Shown piece after piece: positions 60,481 through 64,000 of a DNA stretch of 64,000 nt. Both the position numbers and the translations under genes were made by a program. Numbering within the stretch: position 1 is the first letter of the stretch; the number at the start of each line of letters is the position of its first letter. The DNA lies in NCBI RefSeq assembly GCF_014197535.1, contig NZ_JACIFV010000012.1, positions 1-64,000 of the forward strand, in the 5' to 3' direction. The DNA is from Rhizobium aethiopicum. GTDB lineage: Bacteria; Pseudomonadota; Alphaproteobacteria; Rhizobiales; Rhizobiaceae. The notes beneath the pieces are model-generated. The model did not search any database, was not told where the DNA came from, and saw only the letters and a list, made by a program, of their open reading frames with translations.

Positions 60481-61440
60481 ATGAGCATTCCCAAGCAACA
60501 TCCCTTCGCCTTCGATCCGACCTACGGCATGCGGCTCGAAGAGCTTCTTGCGATCGAGCTGCCGGAGGAGCCTGCGGGCTTCGATGCGTTCTGGGAGGCG
60601 CGGTATTTGAAGGCGCTCGCAGTCGATCCGCAGCCGGTGCTTTCTCTGAGCAAGTTCAGTCATCCCGACTGGCACGTACTCGACCTCGTCTATCTCTCGA
60701 CCGGTACGTTCAAGATCGGCGGCTGGCTGCTGCTGCCGCGTGAAGGCGGGGTACGGCGCGGTCTCGTCGTCGGGCATGGGTATGGCGGGCGGGATCAGCC
60801 TGACTTCAATCTGCCGGTCGAGGAAACGGCGGTGATCTTTCCGTGCTGCCGGGGGCTGTCGCTGAGCAGGCATCCGCCGATTTCCGAGAATCCGTCCTGG
60901 CATGTGCTGCACGATATCGACAAGCGGGACGCCTATATCATCGGCGGCTGCGTCGCGGATATCTGGCTCGCGGTCTCGACGCTTGTTACGCTCTATCCCT
61001 GGCTCTCCGGCCATATCGGCTATAGCGGCATCAGCTTCGGCGGCGGCATCGGGGCGATGGCGATCGCCTATGACGAACGCATCGATCGCGGCCATCTGGC
61101 GCTGCCGAGCTTCGGCCACCAGCCGCTGCGGTTGAAGCTGCCGAGCGTCGGCAGCGCGCAAGGGGTGCAGGAATATCAGGCGGAACATCAAAACGTGCTG
61201 GAGACGCTGCGCTTCTACGATGCGGCGACCGCGGCGCGGCGGATCGATGTGCCGATGCTGACGGCAGTGGCGCTTTTCGATCCCGCCGTCGCGCCGCCCT
61301 GCCAGTTCGCTGTCGCAAATGCGATACGGAAATATAATGAAATCTTCATCCTGGACGCCGGTCATTTCGATTACCCTGGAAGCGCTGAGCAAGAGGCGGC
61401 GCTCCGCGACAAGATCGGACAGTTCTTCAGGGTGACATGA
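60481..61440 (+). CDS. Acetyl xylan esterase (AXE1)-like hydrolase
   Basis: A 319-residue cytoplasmic alpha/beta hydrolase. The N-terminal approach EEPAGFDAFWEARYLKAL is typical of AXE1/cephalosporin-C deacetylases. The nucleophile is in IGYSGISFGGGIGAMA, and the acid and His are in the C-terminal part (ALFDPAVAPP, LDAGHFDYPGS). The 4-base overlap with the next gene (ATGA at 61437) shows coupled translation. Both genes are hydrolases, suggesting a two-step deacylation or a heteromeric unit. Substrate unknown. Confidence 0.8.
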   Translation: MSIPKQHPFAFDPTYGMRLEELLAIELPEEPAGFDAFWEARYLKALAVDPQPVLSLSKFSHPDWHVLDLVYLSTGTFKIGGWLLLPREGGVRRGLVVGHGYGGRDQPDFNLPVEETAVIFPCCRGLSLSRHPPISENPSWHVLHDIDKRDAYIIGGCVADIWLAVSTLVTLYPWLSGHIGYSGISFGGGIGAMAIAYDERIDRGHLALPSFGHQPLRLKLPSVGSAQGVQEYQAEHQNVLETLRFYDAATAARRIDVPMLTAVALFDPAVAPPCQFAVANAIRKYNEIFILDAGHFDYPGSAEQEAALRDKIGQFFRVT

Positions 61441-62165
61441 ACCGCGAATATCTCAGCTGGTACAGTCAGCGCCTGCATCGGGAGATGGAGATCTTGGTGT
61501 TCGGCCATGCCGGCGCCAAGGTGCTGGTGTTTCCGACGCGGGAGGGGCGCTTTTTCGAATATGAGCAGCTTGGCCTGGTTGCGAGCCTCGCCGACAAGCT
61601 TTCGGCCGGTCATTTGCAGCTCTATTGCATCGAGGGACTGGCCGCCGACAGCCTCTACGGCTTCCACCATCATCCGGCCGAACGCATTCGCCGGCATGCG
61701 GCGCTGGAGGATTACATCCTCAACGAGGTGCTGCCGCTGATGGCGGCGAAAAACCCGCACGATTGCACCATCGTGCATGGATGCAGCTTGGGCGCCTTCC
61801 AGGCGGCGAGCCTCGTGTTCCGCCATCCGCATCTCTTCCGAAAGCTCGTCGCCTTCTCCGGGCGCTACGACCTGACGATGAAAGTGGAAGTGTTCGGCGA
61901 CCTGTTCGACGGCTATTACGATGACAGCGTCTATTTCCACACGCCGACGCATTTCCTTCCAGGGCTCGGCGCGGATTGGCGGCTCGACAGGCTGCGCGAG
62001 ATCGACATCGTGCTGACCATCGGCGATGCCGATCCCTTCCTCGACAACAACCGCTATCTCAGCCGGCTGCTGGGCGAAAAAAACATTGGCCATCAGCTGC
62101 ATGTCTGGGACGGCCGCGCCCACCGCGCCGGCGCCTGGCGGAAGATGGCGCCGCTCTACATTTGA
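61437..62165 (+). CDS. Esterase-like protein (COG4947/FrmB-like)
   Basis: A 242-residue protein. Blocks: MNREYLSWYSQRLHREMEIL, GHAGAKVLVFPTREGRFFEYE, the nucleophile elbow VHGCSLGAFQAASL (GCSLG in place of GxSxG), FDGYYDDSVYFHTP, DADPFLDNNRYLS and AHRAGAWRKM (His). It belongs with uncharacterised esterases of the S-formylglutathione-hydrolase-like group. Coupled to the AXE1-like gene by ATGA. It ends 13 bp before the convergent dhaK stop, so the operon consists of these two genes. Confidence 0.8.
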   Translation: MNREYLSWYSQRLHREMEILVFGHAGAKVLVFPTREGRFFEYEQLGLVASLADKLSAGHLQLYCIEGLAADSLYGFHHHPAERIRRHAALEDYILNEVLPLMAAKNPHDCTIVHGCSLGAFQAASLVFRHPHLFRKLVAFSGRYDLTMKVEVFGDLFDGYYDDSVYFHTPTHFLPGLGADWRLDRLREIDIVLTIGDADPFLDNNRYLSRLLGEKNIGHQLHVWDGRAHRAGAWRKMAPLYI

Positions 62166-62178
62166 TGTGGGAAGGCGG

Positions 62179-63174
62179 TCACGGCCAGCGCAAAGCCGCC
62201 GTCGCCACCGGCGCGTCCCAAAGCGCGATCTCCTCGTCGGTCAACAAGGCGAGGGTGACGGACAGTCCCTGCATGTCGAGCGAGGTGACATAGGTTCCGA
62301 CAAGCGAGCGCTCGATCGGGATGGCTTTCTCCTCGATGATACGGCGGGCGCTGGCATAGGCGAGGTAGAGTTCGGCGGGCGGCGTGCCGCCGAGGCCGTT
62401 GACGAAGAGCAGCGCTTGGGTGCCCGGCATTACTGCGATGTCGGCGATGATGGTCTCGCAGAGATGCCCGATGATGGCGTCGGCGGCGGCGAAGGGCTGC
62501 CTGGCATGGCCGGGCTCGCCATGAATGCCGACGCCCATTTCCATCTCGTCGGGTCCGAGCGAAAACGTCGTGCGCTCGGTCTGCGGCACCGTCACGCCGT
62601 TCAGCGCGACGCCTATCGAGCGGATGCGGGTGTTCAGTCCCTCGCCAAGCTGCTTCAATTCGGCGAGGGGCATGCCGCGTTCGGCGGCGGCACCCAGGAT
62701 CTTTTCGACGATCAGCGTCCCCGCGACGCCGCGACGGCCTCGGCCGTCGCCTGATCTCGACGTCTCGATATCGTCGCTGACGACGATCATGTCGAGGCCG
62801 TGACGGTCACCGGCCATCTCGATCGCCATTTCGAAATTCATCAGATCGCCGTCGTAATTCTTGACCACGAGAAGGCAGCCGGCGCCGGTATCGGTCTCTT
62901 CGATAGCGGCAATGATCTGGCTCGGCGTCGGCGAGGTGAAGATGTGGCCGACGCAGGCGGCATCCAGCATGCCCTGACCGACGAAGCCGATATGCATCGG
63001 CTCGTGGCCGGCGCCGCCGCCTGATATCAGCGCCACCTTGCCAGATGTGAGATGGCGGCGGCGGACGCATTTGCGCTCGGCCCCGAACACCACGAAGGCC
63101 TCATGGGCGCGCACGAAGCCTTCGACGCTTTCGGCGACCATGGTTTCCGCGGTGTTCATGAACTTCTTCATCAA
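62179..63174 (-). CDS. dhaK: Dihydroxyacetone kinase subunit DhaK
   Basis: A 331-residue DhaK. SGGGAGHEPMHIGFVGQGM and CVGHIFTSPTPSQIIAAIE form the first part. The substrate-binding His is in GIHGEPGHARQP, and the C-terminal GLGGTPPAELYLAYA is family-typical. DhaK binds dihydroxyacetone (or related short ketoses) covalently through His, while DhaL (or a DhaK-L fusion) supplies the nucleotide or phosphoryl group. Its partner DhaL is not in the window, presumably to the right, beyond the edge. The operon here reads enzyme I-like gene, HTH regulator, dhaK. Function may extend to L-erythrulose-type sugars. Confidence 0.88.
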   Translation of the reverse strand: MMKKFMNTAETMVAESVEGFVRAHEAFVVFGAERKCVRRRHLTSGKVALISGGGAGHEPMHIGFVGQGMLDAACVGHIFTSPTPSQIIAAIEETDTGAGCLLVVKNYDGDLMNFEMAIEMAGDRHGLDMIVVSDDIETSRSGDGRGRRGVAGTLIVEKILGAAAERGMPLAELKQLGEGLNTRIRSIGVALNGVTVPQTERTTFSLGPDEMEMGVGIHGEPGHARQPFAAADAIIGHLCETIIADIAVMPGTQALLFVNGLGGTPPAELYLAYASARRIIEEKAIPIERSLVGTYVTSLDMQGLSVTLALLTDEEIALWDAPVATAALRWP

Positions 63175-63222
63175 GCCCCTCCCAAGGCCAAAAACATTAC
63201 GCTACGTCAGCCCGGTCACACT

Positions 63223-63636
63223 TCACTGCTCGCTCGCCCCTGATATCGCGACGATCTTCTGCACCAGATCGGAGATCGCCTCTTCCAGGAGGCGGTTTTT
63301 CCTGTCGTCGCCGAAGTCGGGCACCATCAGCGACAGGTGCCGCAATTTCTCGGAATGGCCGAGATCCGGCAGCTTGCCGGGATGGGCGGCCTGATAGGCT
63401 TCGAGAAAGCGTTCCTCCTCAGTGGCGCTGAAGTGGCAGACGCGCACGATCGTTGCGAGATGGCGCGCCGGCAGCGGCGTCGCATAGGTCGGGCTGGTGA
63501 TCTGGGTGACGAAGCTGCGGTGCTTGCCGAGCGCCGTCGCCAGGCGCTGGCGCGTGCCGGACGGCCTATTGTCGATGATCTGCGCCAGAATGGACTTGTA
63601 GGCGATTATGGCGTCTTCGGTGTCTTCGCGCGCCAT
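63223..63636 (-). CDS. HTH regulator in the dhaK operon
   Basis: A 137-residue protein. It has TRQRLATALGKHRSFVTQITS, an HTH-like segment similar to XRE/Cro helices, then HLATIVRVCHFSATEEERFLEAY and an acidic helical tail (EEAISDLVQKIVAI). ATG 63636 follows the enzyme I-like stop by 1 base, so translation is coupled. dhaK starts 48 bases downstream. It probably regulates or assembles the pathway. Close relatives in rhizobia occupy the same position beside dha-type genes as far as I recall. Confidence 0.68.
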   Translation of the reverse strand: MAREDTEDAIIAYKSILAQIIDNRPSGTRQRLATALGKHRSFVTQITSPTYATPLPARHLATIVRVCHFSATEEERFLEAYQAAHPGKLPDLGHSEKLRHLSLMVPDFGDDRKNRLLEEAISDLVQKIVAISGASEQ

Positions 63637-63637
63637 C

Positions 63638-64000
63638 CTACTCTCCGGCTGCCCTTGTGCCATCGGCGTTGAGGCCGACGATTGCCGATCTTATCGCGCG
63701 ACGGCGGGCCGGCGCCACGGAAAAATGCCGGAGCCCGGCGGCAAGCAGCCCCGGGAGATAGCGGGGATCGCCGGCCATATCGCCGCAGATACTGACGGGC
63801 TTGCCGCCGGCGAGTTCTACCGCCTGCTCGATCAGCCGGAGCACGGCGGGTGCGGCCTTGCCGGCGTCGGCCTCGTTGCCGTCGCGGACAGAGGCGGTGA
63901 GATATTGCGTGAGGTCGTTGGTGCCGAAGGAGAAGAAGGCGGCCGATCCGAAAGTGTCGAGCATCAATGCGGCCGACGGCACCTCCACCATCATGCCGAT
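63638..64000 (-). CDS. PTS enzyme I-like protein, C-terminal end (runs off right edge)
   Basis: The visible 120 residues are the end of the PEP-utilising TIM barrel: IGMMVEVPSAALMLDTFGSA, FFSFGTNDLTQYLTASVRD and KPVSICGDMAGDPRYLPGLL, with the catalytic Cys in ICGDMAGD. ORF continues past 64000. In DHA-kinase systems a PEP-dependent phosphotransferase (EI plus DhaM) hands phosphate to DhaL. Location beside dhaK supports that. The phosphorylated His domain is out of view, so a fused DhaM-EI form cannot be told from plain EI. Confidence 0.8.
   Translation of the reverse strand: MGMMVEVPSAALMLDTFGSAAFFSFGTNDLTQYLTASVRDGNEADAGKAAPAVLRLIEQAVELAGGKPVSICGDMAGDPRYLPGLLAAGLRHFSVAPARRRAIRSAIVGLNADGTRAAGE

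Overview
The window reads as chromosomal or chromid DNA of a fast-growing Rhizobium (R. leguminosarum/etli group). The grounds are high GC, protein families typical of rhizobia (BA14K, DUF982, DUF808, DUF899, many small secreted proteins), a perfect alphaproteobacterial LexA box (GAAC-N7-GAAC) and dense intergenic palindromic repeats of the kind described in Rhizobiaceae. I see no rRNA, tRNA, CRISPR array or intact prophage. Gene order looks like ordinary accessory chromosome, with many short divergent regulator/target pairs and few long operons.

Layout. 1-0.9 kb: the 5' end of an IS1182-type transposase running off the left edge, inserted in a palindromic repeat. 1-8.8 kb: amino-acid metabolism (ornithine cyclodeaminase family, a dapB, an argG divergent from an Lrp-type regulator), small enzymes (VOC, GFA, phosphodiester-glycosidase-like) and a truncated HxlR gene. 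8.9-17.3 kb: membrane and regulatory genes (DUF808, a putative membrane-anchored LAS peptidase, a MarR-GNAT fusion, O-methyltransferase/TetR, an adenylate cyclase, a Met-rich periplasmic protein, a reductase/HxlR pair). 17.8-24.2 kb: an OmpR-type two-component system and several envelope or secreted proteins. 24.2-29.3 kb: hydrolase, trypsin-like protease, dusA, cold-shock gene. 29.5-32.3 kb: a 924-residue RTX/cadherin-type secreted protein. 33.3-37.2 kb: an SOS-linked SRAP gene, then a compositionally distinct DUF262-HNH nuclease-like gene with a small cysteine-rich neighbour. 37.3-40.3 kb: uvrB with a repeat element translated in frame. 40.4-42.4 kb: duplicated lipoproteins among repeats, one repeat split by a 105-bp MITE. 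42.6-50.3 kb: DUF805, a second cyclase, DUF899, an orphan nuoB, a lone receiver, a LysR/NmrA pair and a methyltransferase. 50.7-53.4 kb: a DUF1800-DUF1501 pair. 53.7-62.2 kb: thioesterase, chemoreceptor, extensin-family lipoprotein, Nudix, three alpha/beta hydrolases. 62.2-64 kb: dhaK, an HTH regulator and the end of a PTS enzyme I-like gene, running off the right edge.

The strongest structural theme is the interplay of repeats with genes. The IS element at the left edge and the MITE at 41.5 kb have matching ends, and both sit at the CTNAG position of the same palindromic repeat family. A second repeat family contributes exactly 57 bp (19 codons) to uvrB, and another repeat copy replaces the first half of an HxlR gene. 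The regulatory sites readable directly are a LexA box on the SRAP promoter, a perfect 22-bp palindrome abutting the MarR-GNAT start, paired operators 21 bp apart before the DUF899 gene, and an inverted repeat between the reductase and HxlR genes. The best candidate for an undescribed system is the DUF262-HNH gene with its cysteine-rich neighbour; a defence role is inference only.
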